Shown in pieces: positions 16,717 to 26,619 of a DNA stretch of 64,000 nucleotides (positions are counted from its first letter, which is position 1; each line of letters begins with the position of its first letter). The notes under the pieces were generated by a model that was not told the DNA's origin, ran no database searches, and saw only the letters and a program-made list of their open reading frames with translations. A program made the position numbers and the translations under genes. This stretch comes from Oscillospiraceae bacterium (GTDB taxonomy: Bacteria > Bacillota > Clostridia > Oscillospirales > Oscillospiraceae): positions 1 to 64,000 of the forward strand of contig WRLE01000005.1 in NCBI GenBank assembly GCA_009777775.1, written 5' to 3'.

Positions 16717-16847
16717 GTGGCATTAAAAAAATTTTTGCTTCTAAATCTCTTCATTACTCTATTCTTATCTATTAATAATTTTTGGGGCGGCTGGGGTCGC
16801 CCTTGTTCCTTTTATTTAAGATTTTTATGCTAGGGGTAATTTATTGT

Positions 16848-18194
16848 ATGAATGCTGTAGTGAAAGCTGTTTTGCCGGGTTCGCCTGCTTTTGGATCCAT
16901 TATTACTCCTGGTGATATTTTACGTAGGATAAACAATTGTCTGGTGGAAGATATACTTGATTATATGTACCTTTCTTACGAAGAAGAGTTGCTCATAGAA
17001 TTGAGAAGTCAAGAAGGTAAAATAAAACTGGTGAAGCTTTCTAAACAAGAAGGTGCTGACATCGGTTTGGAATTCGATTCATTTCTCATGGACAATGAGC
17101 GTTCTTGCGGCAATAAATGCGTTTTTTGTTTTATAGATCAGCTCCCGAAAGGGATGCGGGAGACGCTTTATTACAAAGATGATGATTTACGTTTATCTTT
17201 TCTACAAGGAAATTATATAACATTATCAAACCTGTCTGAAAATGATATTTCTCGAATAGTTGAGCTTCGAATAAGTCCAATTAATGTTTCCATACATACA
17301 ATGAACCCAGTGCTAAGGGCATATATGCTAGGAACAAAACGAGCTGCGCAAGGCATTGGGATTCTGGAATACCTTGCTGGTAACAATATTGTCACCAATT
17401 GCCAAATTGTATGCTGTCCAGGTGTTAACGATGGAGATGAGTTATCGTATACAATCAAAGAATTGATGAATCTAGGGGAGAGTATAAACAGTGTATCAAT
17501 CGTTCCCGTGGGACTATCGAAACATAGGGAAGGCTTGAGCGAGCTTCGTTCTTTTGATACAGAATTGGCGCGAAAAACAATTCATCTGGTTAATGAGTTC
17601 GGTGATAAATGTTTAAAAGAGCAGGGGAAACGCAAGTTTTATTGTGCAGACGAGCTATATATAATAGCAAAGCTCGACCTTCCATCAGACGAATATTATG
17701 AGGAGTTTCCACAGTTGGAAAACGGTGTCGGAATGATGCGATTATTCATTTCTGAGTTTGAAGAAGCACTTGAATATTATGATATGGCTGAAGATAGAAA
17801 CCCTGGATTAGATAGCCTAGAGATAGAAAATGATGAAAATAAACCATTTTCCATAGCTACTGGTACTGCTGCAAAAGAGTTTTTATCAAAACTTATGGTG
17901 ACAGCTTCAAAGAAGCATGATAGAATAAGTGGGACGATATATGAGATTAAAAACGATTACTTTGGCGAAAGTATCACAGTTTCGGGTCTATTAACTGGGA
18001 GAGACATCATAGCGCAACTTAAAGGGAAAGACCTTGGTCACAGGCTTCTTATACCGCGAAATATGTTAAAAAGCGACGAAGATATTTTTCTCGATGATAT
18101 AACATTGGAGCAGCTTTCAGAAGCTTTGGAAATCCCTGTTCGTGTTGTCGTGCAAAATGGTGCTGATTTCTTAAAGGCGATTTTAGGACACTAG
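16848..18194 (+). CDS. DUF512 radical SAM protein with N-terminal PDZ-like domain
   Basis: A 448-residue protein; ATG 16848 is preferred because TAGGGG lies upstream and the family begins at this point. Residues about 1-65 are PDZ-like (PGSPAFGSIITPGDILRRIN). The radical SAM cysteines are C87-x3-C91-x2-C94 (CGNKCVFCFIDQLPKG), a signature of this family. The C-terminal half is DUF512 (FCADELY; GVGMMRLF). It sits immediately before der, as in many Clostridia. Its reaction is unknown. Confidence 0.9.
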   Translation: MNAVVKAVLPGSPAFGSIITPGDILRRINNCLVEDILDYMYLSYEEELLIELRSQEGKIKLVKLSKQEGADIGLEFDSFLMDNERSCGNKCVFCFIDQLPKGMRETLYYKDDDLRLSFLQGNYITLSNLSENDISRIVELRISPINVSIHTMNPVLRAYMLGTKRAAQGIGILEYLAGNNIVTNCQIVCCPGVNDGDELSYTIKELMNLGESINSVSIVPVGLSKHREGLSELRSFDTELARKTIHLVNEFGDKCLKEQGKRKFYCADELYIIAKLDLPSDEYYEEFPQLENGVGMMRLFISEFEEALEYYDMAEDRNPGLDSLEIENDENKPFSIATGTAAKEFLSKLMVTASKKHDRISGTIYEIKNDYFGESITVSGLLTGRDIIAQLKGKDLGHRLLIPRNMLKSDEDIFLDDITLEQLSEALEIPVRVVVQNGADFLKAILGH

Positions 18195-18311
18195 TAGTTT
18201 TTGACCAGGTATAGTATAGCACTATTGAATTTTAAAATTGCATTTTTCAGCTAATTGTCAGACTTAATAATACATTTCTGTTTAGCATTTCAGGGAGGAT
18301 GGGATTATAGA

Positions 18312-19631
18312 ATGCCCAAACCATTGGTTGCAATTGTCGGCAGACCAAATGTTGGCAAATCAACGCTTTTCAACAGACTGGCGGGAAAGCGTTTATCAAT
18401 AGTGGACGATACGCCCGGAGTTACCAGAGACAGGCTTTATGCTAAATCAGACTGGAATGGGCGAGAATTTGATTTGGTTGATACCGGAGGAATTGAGCCG
18501 AAAGCAGATACGGAAATGCTTTTGTTCATGCGAGAGCAGGCTATGCTGGCAATTGAACTGGCAGATGTCATAATTTTGGTTACTGATTTCACCACTGGTG
18601 TCACCGCTTCTGACAAAGATATTGCCACTATGCTGAAAAAGTCAACAAAACCTGTTATATTAGCTGTGAACAAAATGGATTCCACAGGTCCTGACCATCC
18701 TGACATCTACGAGTTTTATTCATTGGGACTCGGAGACCCTATGTCATTATCAGCAACCCATGGTCACGGAACTGGTGACATATTGGATGAATGTGTCAAG
18801 CTATTTCCAATGGAAACTGATGATGATAGTGAAAGTGAATACATCCACGTGGCAGTAATAGGAAAACCAAATGTGGGAAAATCATCTCTAGTGAATACAA
18901 TTCTTGGTGAATATAGGGTCATTGTCAGCGAAAAAGCTGGAACAACTAGAGATGCTGTAGATACACCCTTTGAAAACGAGCACGGTAAATATGTCTTCAT
19001 CGACACTGCCGGCATTCGTAGAAAATCGAAAATTAACGATAATATCGAAAGGTATAGCGTACTTCGCGCCCAATTGGCAATCGAACGTTCCGATGTCTGT
19101 ATAATAATGATTGATGCCAGGGAGGGTGTCACGGAGCAAGACACGAAAATAGCAGGTCTTGCCCACGAGGCTGGGAAAGCTAGTATAATAACTGTGAATA
19201 AATGGGATTTGGTGGAGAAAGAAACCAATACCATGGAAAAAATGCGCAAGGAAGTATTACGAGACCTCAGCTATATGACATATGCACCGGTGATGTTTAT
19301 TTCTGCGTCCAGCGGACAACGTGTGGAGCGTCTATTTGAACAAATCAACTTTGTATATGGACAGGCGACAACGAGGATTACAACCGGCACTTTAAACAGT
19401 GTGCTTGCTGATGCCGTTGCCCGTGTCCAGCCTCCAACTGACAAAGGACGAAGATTAAAAATATATTATATGACTCAAACAGGTATACGTCCACCTACCT
19501 TTGTCTGTTTTTGTAACGATGCGGAGCTGTTTCATTTTTCATATAGCAGGTATCTAGAAAATCAAATAAGAAGTGTCTTCGGTTTGGAAGGAACACCTGT
19601 CAAAATGGTAATACGTTCAAGGGAAGAGTAG
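18312..19631 (+). CDS. der: Ribosome biogenesis GTPase Der (EngA)
   Basis: A 439-residue protein, the usual length, starting at ATG 18312 (AGGGAGG upstream); the longer frame from 18255 is not used. Two tandem GTPase domains are visible: GRPNVGKST and DTGGIE in the first, GKPNVGKSS, DTAGIRRK and NKWDLVE in the second, then the KH-like C-terminal domain ending with IRSREE. Der acts in 50S subunit assembly. Confidence 0.97.
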   Translation: MPKPLVAIVGRPNVGKSTLFNRLAGKRLSIVDDTPGVTRDRLYAKSDWNGREFDLVDTGGIEPKADTEMLLFMREQAMLAIELADVIILVTDFTTGVTASDKDIATMLKKSTKPVILAVNKMDSTGPDHPDIYEFYSLGLGDPMSLSATHGHGTGDILDECVKLFPMETDDDSESEYIHVAVIGKPNVGKSSLVNTILGEYRVIVSEKAGTTRDAVDTPFENEHGKYVFIDTAGIRRKSKINDNIERYSVLRAQLAIERSDVCIIMIDAREGVTEQDTKIAGLAHEAGKASIITVNKWDLVEKETNTMEKMRKEVLRDLSYMTYAPVMFISASSGQRVERLFEQINFVYGQATTRITTGTLNSVLADAVARVQPPTDKGRRLKIYYMTQTGIRPPTFVCFCNDAELFHFSYSRYLENQIRSVFGLEGTPVKMVIRSREE

Positions 19632-19663
19632 AAATCTTTTAGTTGATTTGAATGGGTGATGAT

Positions 19664-20317
19664 ATGCCCACTCATATTGGAGGTATTGATTTGAATACTG
19701 TACTTGTTGTTTTATGCGGAGTTTTACCAGCATATTTGCTTGGCGGACTCAATGGAGCAATCATTGCATCAAAGCTTTTTTATCGGAAAGATATAAGAGA
19801 ATTCGGTAGTGGCAACCCCGGCTTAACGAATTTTTACAGAGTGTTCGGCAAAGGCGGAGCGTTACTCGTTATTGCTATTGATATGGCAAAAGCTATAGCA
19901 GCGGTGCTCTTTGCCGGCTGGCTTTTTGGCACTTACTTAAATATGCTCATTCTGGGACGCGCTTTAGCTGGCTTGTTCGTTATTTTAGGTCATTGCTTCC
20001 CCTTGTTTTATAAATTCAAGGGAGGCAAGGGAATAATGTCTGCAGCTACTGTTTTAATCGTCCTAGATTGGAGAGTTGCGCTTATATGTTATGCTGCATT
20101 TTTTACGATACTAGCTATTTTTAGATATGTTTCCCTTGCTTCAATCGTGGGGTCAATGATATTTCCACCATCCGTTTTCTTTCTTGATATTGGTGGGGAC
20201 AATGTTTTCATAATAGCGACATTGTGCGCTGTCTTACTGGTTGTAAGGCACAAGGGGAATATAAAAAGGCTAGTCCGCAGGGAAGAACCAAAATTTAGTT
20301 TGCGGAGGGAATTATGA
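19664..20317 (+). CDS. plsY: Acyl-phosphate:glycerol-3-phosphate acyltransferase PlsY
   Basis: A multi-pass membrane enzyme of about 217 residues. It shows the three conserved loops: GSGNPGLTNFYRVFG, GHCFPLFYKFKGGKG and SLASIVG. It transfers acyl groups from acyl-phosphate to glycerol-3-phosphate, the first step of phospholipid synthesis. ATG 19664 has GGGTGAT in front; ATG 19652 is an alternative without a ribosome site. It overlaps gpsA by ATGA, so substrate synthesis and use are translationally coupled. Confidence 0.95.
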   Translation: MPTHIGGIDLNTVLVVLCGVLPAYLLGGLNGAIIASKLFYRKDIREFGSGNPGLTNFYRVFGKGGALLVIAIDMAKAIAAVLFAGWLFGTYLNMLILGRALAGLFVILGHCFPLFYKFKGGKGIMSAATVLIVLDWRVALICYAAFFTILAIFRYVSLASIVGSMIFPPSVFFLDIGGDNVFIIATLCAVLLVVRHKGNIKRLVRREEPKFSLRREL

Positions 20318-21330
20318 AAGTTTCAGTATTTGGCAGCGGCGCATGGGGTACTGCTATTTCAATGCTCATGCGGGACAATGGATATGATGTAACCCTTTGG
20401 TCGAAATTTGAAGAAGAAGCGCAGGAGCTGAGAACAACAAGGAAAAACCCTCTATTGGAAGGAGTTGACATTCCTGATGATATATCGATTATTTCCAATA
20501 TTGAGGATGCAACAAAGAATGCGGAAACTGCAATCATCGCCGTTCCTTCCTTTGCTGTTCGTGAAACTGTGGAGGAGCTAAAAGGAAAACTCAGTGATAA
20601 TACCTTGATAATATGTATGTCAAAGGGCATAGAAAAAGATAGCTCATGCTTGTTCACGGGTATAATACAAGATGTATTTGGGCAAAACACACCCATCGCA
20701 GCTGTTTCAGGACCAACACATGCTGAGGAGATAGCAAGGCGCATACCTTCTGCTTGCGTAGCTGCCTCTGAAGATACAAAAGTCGCCCAACTTGTTCAAA
20801 GTATGTTGATGAACGATTATCTTCGAGTCTATACATCAACGGATGTGATTGGAGTTGAGCTTGGTGCAGCACTTAAAAATGTTATAGCAATATGTGTTGG
20901 TGTATGCGATGGACTTGGATTCGGAGATAACACCATTGCTATGCTCATGACCCGTGGGATCGCTGAAATGGCAGAGCTTTGTGTGAAAATGGGTGGTAGA
21001 AAAGAAACCCTTGCAGGCTTGGCGGGACTTGGAGACCTTATAGTGACTTGTATGTCGAGACATTCCCGCAATCGTCGTGCTGGAGTCCTCATTGGCGAGG
21101 GTAATTCGGCTCAGGATGCCATGACGAAAGTCGGAGCTATGGTGGAGGGATATTATGCAGCAAAGGCTGCTATCCAACTCTCAGAAGCCATGGGTGTTGA
21201 TATGCCCATTTGTACGGAGGCATACAAGGTGCTATATGAAGATAAATCACCTTTGGAAGCTGTGAAGGATTTGATGAGTCGAGAAAGAAAAAGCGAGCAT
21301 AATACTGGTGAAGAACGCTGGGTTATTTGA
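20314..21330 (+). CDS. gpsA: NAD(P)-dependent glycerol-3-phosphate dehydrogenase
   Basis: A 338-residue protein. The dinucleotide-binding motif is GSGAWGTA near the N-terminus; GPTHAEEIA and the catalytic lysine region GAALKNVIAI follow, then GLAGLGDLIVTCMS. It makes sn-glycerol-3-phosphate for PlsY, whose gene it overlaps by four bases. Confidence 0.97.
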   Translation: MKVSVFGSGAWGTAISMLMRDNGYDVTLWSKFEEEAQELRTTRKNPLLEGVDIPDDISIISNIEDATKNAETAIIAVPSFAVRETVEELKGKLSDNTLIICMSKGIEKDSSCLFTGIIQDVFGQNTPIAAVSGPTHAEEIARRIPSACVAASEDTKVAQLVQSMLMNDYLRVYTSTDVIGVELGAALKNVIAICVGVCDGLGFGDNTIAMLMTRGIAEMAELCVKMGGRKETLAGLAGLGDLIVTCMSRHSRNRRAGVLIGEGNSAQDAMTKVGAMVEGYYAAKAAIQLSEAMGVDMPICTEAYKVLYEDKSPLEAVKDLMSRERKSEHNTGEERWVI

Positions 21331-21366
21331 ATTAGGAATTATGAGTTAGGAGTTAGGAGTTTGATA
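21329..21366. repeat. Short TTAGGA-type low-complexity repeat
   Basis: Repeated GAATTAGGAATT and GAGTTAGGA units in the gpsA-murD gap, same family as 16662-16716. Confidence 0.65.
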
Positions 21367-21370
21367 GTTT

Positions 21371-22750
21371 ATGTCGTTTCGAGAGTATTTGGATAGCTTG
21401 AAGGATAAAAGAGTTGCAGTTATAGGTGCGGGGATTAGTAATACTCCGCTTATCGAAGCCTTGCTTTCTTCTGGGATTGATACTACCATTTGTGATAGAC
21501 AAAACCGGGTAGAAATGGGAGAAAAGGCAGATGGTTTTGAGGAACTGGGAGGAAAACTCAGGCTTGGTGAAGACTACTTGAAAAACTTGGATGCGGATGT
21601 CATATTTAGAACACCTGGATTGATGCCATGGAATGATGCGCTTAGGGAAGCAGTTAGTCGCGGGGCTTTACTAACCAGCGAAATGGAAGTTTTTTTTGAA
21701 TTGTGTCCCTGCAAAATCATAGCTGTCACGGGAAGCGATGGCAAGACAACCACTACGACAATTATATCCGAAATGCTAAAAAAAGAAGGCAAAAATGTCC
21801 ATTTAGGCGGTAACATCGGAAATCCCTTGTTATGCGAAGCAGACCACATGGAAAAGGATGATATAGTTGTATTGGAGCTTTCTTCTTTTCAACTTATTTC
21901 CATGAAGAAAAGCCCTGACATCGCAGTTATAACGAACATTTCACCAAACCATTTGGATGTTCATAGAGATTATGAGGAATATATTGAAGCGAAGAAATGT
22001 ATTTTTATTAATCAAAGCAACTCTGGAAGAGTTGTACTAAACTACGATAATGATATCACCAGGTCTTTTGCTAATACTGCGCTTGGAGATGTTCTTTTTT
22101 TTAGCAGATTTGAAAAAGCTATTGATGGCTTCTATGTGGATGATGGTGTCATTTACGAGTCCATAGATAATAATAGTGATGCGCTCATGTCTTGTGGGGA
22201 TGTACTTTTACCTGGTGTCCATAATATCGAAAACTATATGGCTGCGTTTGCTGCAGTGAGAGGACTAGTCGAGTACGAAACAATGATTGAAATCGCTCGC
22301 ACATTCGGTGGTGTACCCCATCGGATTGAGCTTGTTAGACAACTGAGAGGTGTCAGATATTACAATGACTCCATCGCATCGAGTCCATCAAGGACAATAG
22401 CGGGGTTGCGAGCATTTAACCAGAAAGTTATACTAATTGCCGGTGGCAAGGATAAAGGAATCGAATTTGAAGAGCTGGGTAAGGAGATAATTAAGCATGT
22501 AAAAACCCTTGTTCTCACTGGATTAACAGCAGAAACCATTAAAAATGCTATTATCGACTCTTCTGAGTTTATAGATACACCGACAATAATAATGAAAGAA
22601 GATTTCGATGAAGCTGTACAAGCTGCCTCGCTAGCAGCAAGTGATGGAGATGTTGTGATTCTATCTCCAGCTTGTACCTCATTTGATAGATTCAAAAACT
22701 TTGAAGAACGTGGTGATACTTTTAAAAATATAGTGAAAGGACTGATATAA
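21371..22750 (+). CDS. murD: UDP-N-acetylmuramoyl-L-alanine--D-glutamate ligase
   Basis: A 459-residue Mur ligase. The ATP loop is VTGSDGKTTTTT near residue 122; NISPNHLDVH and the C-terminal HRIELV and NDSIASSPSRT motifs fit MurD specifically. It adds D-glutamate to the peptidoglycan precursor in the cytoplasm. Its stop overlaps the start of the following M42 peptidase (TAATG). It is apart from other mur genes, which are not in this window. Confidence 0.95.
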   Translation: MSFREYLDSLKDKRVAVIGAGISNTPLIEALLSSGIDTTICDRQNRVEMGEKADGFEELGGKLRLGEDYLKNLDADVIFRTPGLMPWNDALREAVSRGALLTSEMEVFFELCPCKIIAVTGSDGKTTTTTIISEMLKKEGKNVHLGGNIGNPLLCEADHMEKDDIVVLELSSFQLISMKKSPDIAVITNISPNHLDVHRDYEEYIEAKKCIFINQSNSGRVVLNYDNDITRSFANTALGDVLFFSRFEKAIDGFYVDDGVIYESIDNNSDALMSCGDVLLPGVHNIENYMAAFAAVRGLVEYETMIEIARTFGGVPHRIELVRQLRGVRYYNDSIASSPSRTIAGLRAFNQKVILIAGGKDKGIEFEELGKEIIKHVKTLVLTGLTAETIKNAIIDSSEFIDTPTIIMKEDFDEAVQAASLAASDGDVVILSPACTSFDRFKNFEERGDTFKNIVKGLI

Positions 22751-23784
22751 TGGCTGAAGTTTCTGATATTTTGATCGAATTATGCAAATTACCAGGACCA
22801 TCGAGTTATGAAGAGCCAGTTACTGCTCGTATATGCGAGCTTCTGAAACCATATGTGGATGAGTCTTGGGTTGATGTAATGGGAAATGTGATTGCAGTAC
22901 GCCGTTGTGGTACTCAGGGAGCAAAAAAACTATTATTTGATGCACATATTGATGAAATTGGTTTTGTTATAACTGGTTCTCAAGATGGTTTTTTACGTTT
23001 TGAAAGGCTGGGAGGCTTGGATGCAAGAACGCTTCCTGCTTCAACTGTTGAAATCTTAACACAACCTCCGATTTATGGGGTTATAGCTGTTATGCCTCCC
23101 CATGTACTTAAAAGGGAGGATATGGAAAAGGTTGTCAAAATCGAGGATTTATTCATTGATGCTGGTTTGACTAAGGAGGAAGCAGAGGCTATCCCACTGG
23201 GAACACCAGGTGTTATGAGGGGTGATTTACGTCTTTTTGGAGAAAACCTTATCTGCGGTAAGGCAATTGATGACAGAGCTGGTTTTGCTGCGATTTTAAA
23301 GGCTTTGGAATTACTTTCTGATACAAAACTCGATGTGGATTTGTATATTATGGCAAGTTCACAAGAAGAGGTGGGTGTGCGAGGAGCGACTTCAGGTGTA
23401 TTTGGGATAGCTCCCGACTGGAGCGTGGTCATTGATGTTGGTCATGGAAAAACCCCAGATGCAAAGCCTCTGGAAGCACCAGAAATACTAGATGGAGGAA
23501 TCGTTATTAATCTCGGTCCTAATATGAATAAGGATTTCACCGATTCCATAATAAAATTGGCAGTGGAAAATGAAATAAAGCATCAAATTGAAGTGTCAGC
23601 AGGAGGTAGCAGCGGTACAAATGCCCGCGCTATTCAGGTATCCCGCGAAGGTGTGGCGACATCGCTGCTTAGTATTCCTCTTAAATATATGCACACACAA
23701 GTGGAAGTTGCTTCCATCAATGACATTGAGGCTGCGGCTAAACTTATGTGCGAAACTGCAAAATCCTTGAAAGGCGGTGCCTAA
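22750..23784 (+). CDS. M42 family metallopeptidase (first copy)
   Basis: A 344-residue aminopeptidase of the M42 glutamyl-aminopeptidase/endoglucanase family. Metal-site motifs are present in order: DAHIDEIG, KAIDDRAG, QEEVGVRGA, VIDVGHG and KYMHTQVEV. The start at ATG 22750 overlaps the murD stop. The adjacent paralogue at 23785 has the same motifs in slightly different contexts, so the pair may form a mixed complex or differ in peptide preference. Confidence 0.92.
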   Translation: MAEVSDILIELCKLPGPSSYEEPVTARICELLKPYVDESWVDVMGNVIAVRRCGTQGAKKLLFDAHIDEIGFVITGSQDGFLRFERLGGLDARTLPASTVEILTQPPIYGVIAVMPPHVLKREDMEKVVKIEDLFIDAGLTKEEAEAIPLGTPGVMRGDLRLFGENLICGKAIDDRAGFAAILKALELLSDTKLDVDLYIMASSQEEVGVRGATSGVFGIAPDWSVVIDVGHGKTPDAKPLEAPEILDGGIVINLGPNMNKDFTDSIIKLAVENEIKHQIEVSAGGSSGTNARAIQVSREGVATSLLSIPLKYMHTQVEVASINDIEAAAKLMCETAKSLKGGA

Positions 23785-24813
23785 ATGATGATTGATATTT
23801 TAAAGACCCTATGTGCAATAGATGGTGTCTCCGGTGATGAGGGAAGTATTAGAGATTATATTAAAAACCGCATTGAATCCCATGCCGATGAGCTTACTGT
23901 TGATGTTATGGGTAATATTTTTGCATATAAAAAGGGTGTCGCAGGAAAACCGGAAAAGAGTCTGGTTTTATGCGCTCATATGGATGAAGTCGGTGTGATA
24001 ATTACAAGCATTGGAGACGACGGTTATTTAAAGTTTGCAGCTTCCGGTGGCATCGATGGGCGTGTTATACTTGGGAAAACGATTTTCATCGGAAAAGAAC
24101 GAGTATTTGGCGTAATTGGATGTAAGGCAATTCACCTAGTGCCAGAAAGGGATAGAGAAAAAGCCACTGATATAGCTGATATGTACATCGATATTGGTGC
24201 AAAGAACAAAGAGGAAGCGGAAAAGCTTGTTGCTCTTGGTGACACAGGTGCATTTGATGATGAAATATTAGAGTTCGGAAACGGATTTATTAAAGCAAAA
24301 GCCATTGATGACAGATTTGGTTGTGCAGTTCTAATTTCGTTGATAGAATCAGAACTACCCGTGGATTGCACCTTTGTATTTACAGTACAAGAGGAAGTCG
24401 GTACAAGGGGAGCAACGATTGCCGCATATCGGTCTGCTCCTGATGTGACAATTATAATTGAAGGCACCACAGCAGCAGATTTTCCTTCGGTGGATGAACA
24501 CAAGAAGGTAACTTTAGTTGGAAAAGGCGCAGTAATCCCCTTCATGGACAGCGGTACAATATATGACAGGGATTTGTATGCCCAGCTAACTAATCTGGCA
24601 AATGAGAACAATATCCCTTGGCAGACGAAAACCGTCATAGCAGGAGGCACAGACGCATCAGTCTTCCAAAGGTCACGCTCCGGCGTCAAAACAGCAGGCA
24701 TAGCCGCCCCCATAAGAAACCTCCACTCCCCAGCCTGCGTAGCCAAAATCTCCGACCTAGAAGCAGTGTATTCTCTAGTGCAAGCGTATTTGCAAGAATA
24801 TGCGGGGAATTAA
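23785..24813 (+). CDS. M42 family metallopeptidase (second copy)
   Basis: A 342-residue paralogue of the preceding gene, starting right after its stop (ATG 23785 or 23788). Metal motifs: CAHMDEVG, KAIDDRFG, QEEVGTRGA, IIEGTTAAD and RNLHSPACV. Probably translationally coupled to the first copy. It is likely a cytosolic tetrahedral aminopeptidase that trims peptides. Confidence 0.92.
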   Translation: MMIDILKTLCAIDGVSGDEGSIRDYIKNRIESHADELTVDVMGNIFAYKKGVAGKPEKSLVLCAHMDEVGVIITSIGDDGYLKFAASGGIDGRVILGKTIFIGKERVFGVIGCKAIHLVPERDREKATDIADMYIDIGAKNKEEAEKLVALGDTGAFDDEILEFGNGFIKAKAIDDRFGCAVLISLIESELPVDCTFVFTVQEEVGTRGATIAAYRSAPDVTIIIEGTTAADFPSVDEHKKVTLVGKGAVIPFMDSGTIYDRDLYAQLTNLANENNIPWQTKTVIAGGTDASVFQRSRSGVKTAGIAAPIRNLHSPACVAKISDLEAVYSLVQAYLQEYAGN

Positions 24814-25141
24814 TGATTAATAATGAATAATTATTCAATGCACAATGAACACTGCACAATGAACACTGCACAATGAACAATGAACAATTAACAATTAACA
24901 ATGAACAATTACCGATGAACAATTAACGATGTTCGTAGGGCGCGGCTTCCTAGACGCGCCGCTGCGGCAACAATGAACGATAAATTACATACAATGGCAA
25001 AGCTAACCCTAACGTGTCATTCTGAGGGAGCAAAGCGACTGAAGAATCTCATTGCACCACCAACAGATTTCCAAAAACATCGAATGATAGCAATAATCAT
25101 TCATTATTCATCATTAATTAACTGAAAGTTGGTTACTTTTA
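24814..25141. repeat. Gene-free region made of several short repeat families
   Basis: In order: a palindrome TGAATAATTATTCA (24824-24837); a 14-base tandem unit TGCACAATGAACAC from 24839, about three copies; AACAATTAACAATT-type repeats to 24924; an REP-like element at 24934-24967; and at 25015-25053 a TGTCATTCTGAGGGAGC..GAAGAATCTC motif of a type I recognise from intergenic regions of unrelated bacteria. No gene is supported. Confidence 0.75.
24934..24967 (+). repeat. REP-like CGTAGGGCG element, copy 1
   Basis: Begins CGTAGGGCGCGGC and continues GACGCGCCGC; GCG-rich arms give imperfect dyad symmetry. A second copy lies at 48611-48643 on the other strand. Confidence 0.65.
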
Positions 25142-26401
25142 TTGTCTCACCTAATAAAAAATCTCTCGGAACAAGTGATGCAGGAAACTGTTGAAAAATT
25201 TGCTCAAATTGATGAGATTGCTCTGGTTAATACGGAAAAAGTGCTCGCTGCTTTTCATAGGCAGCGAGTTTCCGATGCTTGTTTTTCTGGAACAACTGGT
25301 TATGGTTATAACGACATGGGTAGGGAAGTGCTTGATAATGTTTTTGCCGATGTGATGGGAACGGAAACTGCTATAGTGCGTGTTGGTTTTGTCAGCGGCA
25401 CCCATGCTATTAGCTGTGCGCTTTTTGCTGCTTTGCGTCCTGGAGATACCTTGCTTTCTGTGACCGGACTGCCATATGACACACTCCAGGGGGTAATTGG
25501 CTTAACTGGCGCTTACAAGGGTAGCCTAGCAGAATATGGCATTGATTATCAACAAGTGGAGCTGGGTAGTGGTGATATTCCCGATTACGAAGCCATTGCT
25601 GATGCTTTGAAAAAAGGAGGCATCAGCACTGTTTTAATACAGCGTTCTTGCGGTTATTCTCTAAGAAGAGCCTTGTCGATTAAAGAAATCGATGAAATAT
25701 GCACCTTTGTCCATGAAATTGATGAAAATATCACCGTGTTTGTGGACAATTGTTATGGCGAGTTTGTAGAAATCCAAGAACCGGGGAACGTGGGAGCTGA
25801 CTTGATAGCAGGGTCTCTTATTAAGAATCCCGGCGGTGGTTTAGCACCCACAGGAGGTTACATTGCAGGTAGAAAAGACCTAGTGGAAGCGGCTGCAAAT
25901 AGACTGACAGCTCCAGGTTTAGGCGGCAACCTTGGAGCTACACTTGATATCAATAGGCTGTTTTATCAAGGGCTTTTCATGGCACCTCACACTGTTGCCC
26001 AAGCGGTGAAAACAGCAGTCTTCACCGCTCGCTTGTTTGAGCTAATGGGTTATGATACTTCACCCGGATATTTAGATATGCGTTCTGATATTGTGCAAAG
26101 AATCAAATTCGGCTCAGCAGAATCACTTGAAGCATTTTGTAAAGGCATACAGTCAAGTGCTCCCATTAATTCTTTCGTAACCCCCGTGGCTTCTGATATG
26201 CCTGGCTACGACCACCAAGTCATCATGGCGGCAGGCACTTTCATCCAAGGTGCCTCCATCGAACTCTCGGCAGATGCTCCCATGAGAGAGCCCTACATAG
26301 CCTACCTCCAAGGCGGACTAACCTTCGAATCAGGAAAACTCAGCATTATGCAAGCTGCTTCAGAGTTGGAACAAGCGAAAAGCAACAGAATAAGTGACTA
26401 G
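25142..26401 (+). CDS. PLP-dependent methionine gamma-lyase-like / aluminium resistance family protein
   Basis: A 419-residue fold-type I PLP enzyme of the family named aluminium resistance protein (YnbB-like). Characteristic segments: FSGTTGYGYNDMGRE, SGTHAISCALF, TGLPYDTL, and the probable PLP lysine in SLIKNPGGGLAPTGGYIAGR. The start is a TTG at 25142 that gives the expected N-terminus; ATG at 25178 is an alternative. The physiological substrate is uncertain. Confidence 0.88.
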   Translation: MSHLIKNLSEQVMQETVEKFAQIDEIALVNTEKVLAAFHRQRVSDACFSGTTGYGYNDMGREVLDNVFADVMGTETAIVRVGFVSGTHAISCALFAALRPGDTLLSVTGLPYDTLQGVIGLTGAYKGSLAEYGIDYQQVELGSGDIPDYEAIADALKKGGISTVLIQRSCGYSLRRALSIKEIDEICTFVHEIDENITVFVDNCYGEFVEIQEPGNVGADLIAGSLIKNPGGGLAPTGGYIAGRKDLVEAAANRLTAPGLGGNLGATLDINRLFYQGLFMAPHTVAQAVKTAVFTARLFELMGYDTSPGYLDMRSDIVQRIKFGSAESLEAFCKGIQSSAPINSFVTPVASDMPGYDHQVIMAAGTFIQGASIELSADAPMREPYIAYLQGGLTFESGKLSIMQAASELEQAKSNRISD

Positions 26402-26619
26402 TTAAATAGTGTAGTGCAAAGCATTCGCTAGTCGTCAGGGTTATTGAATTGGGTGATACTGTAGCATTGAAGACTTTGCGTAATTATGGCTAGCTACTAG
26501 TGATTTCCGATAATATCATTAAGACTACTCAATGGGTTCACTTTTGTAGAAATCAATGATATACTCATCATAAAATAGACATATAACAAAATACTATGTA
26601 TAAACCAATGGAGGATAAA
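26402..26619 (+). promoter_or_regulatory. Upstream region and promoter of the CRISPR-cas operon
   Basis: TTCACT (26537-26542), 17-base gap and TATACT (26560-26565) form a plausible promoter 54 bases before cas6. No other feature is clear. Confidence 0.6.

Noticed and set aside
24132-24746. Minus-strand frame of 204 codons
   Set aside because: It lies fully inside the second M42 peptidase, whose metal motifs are in the plus frame.
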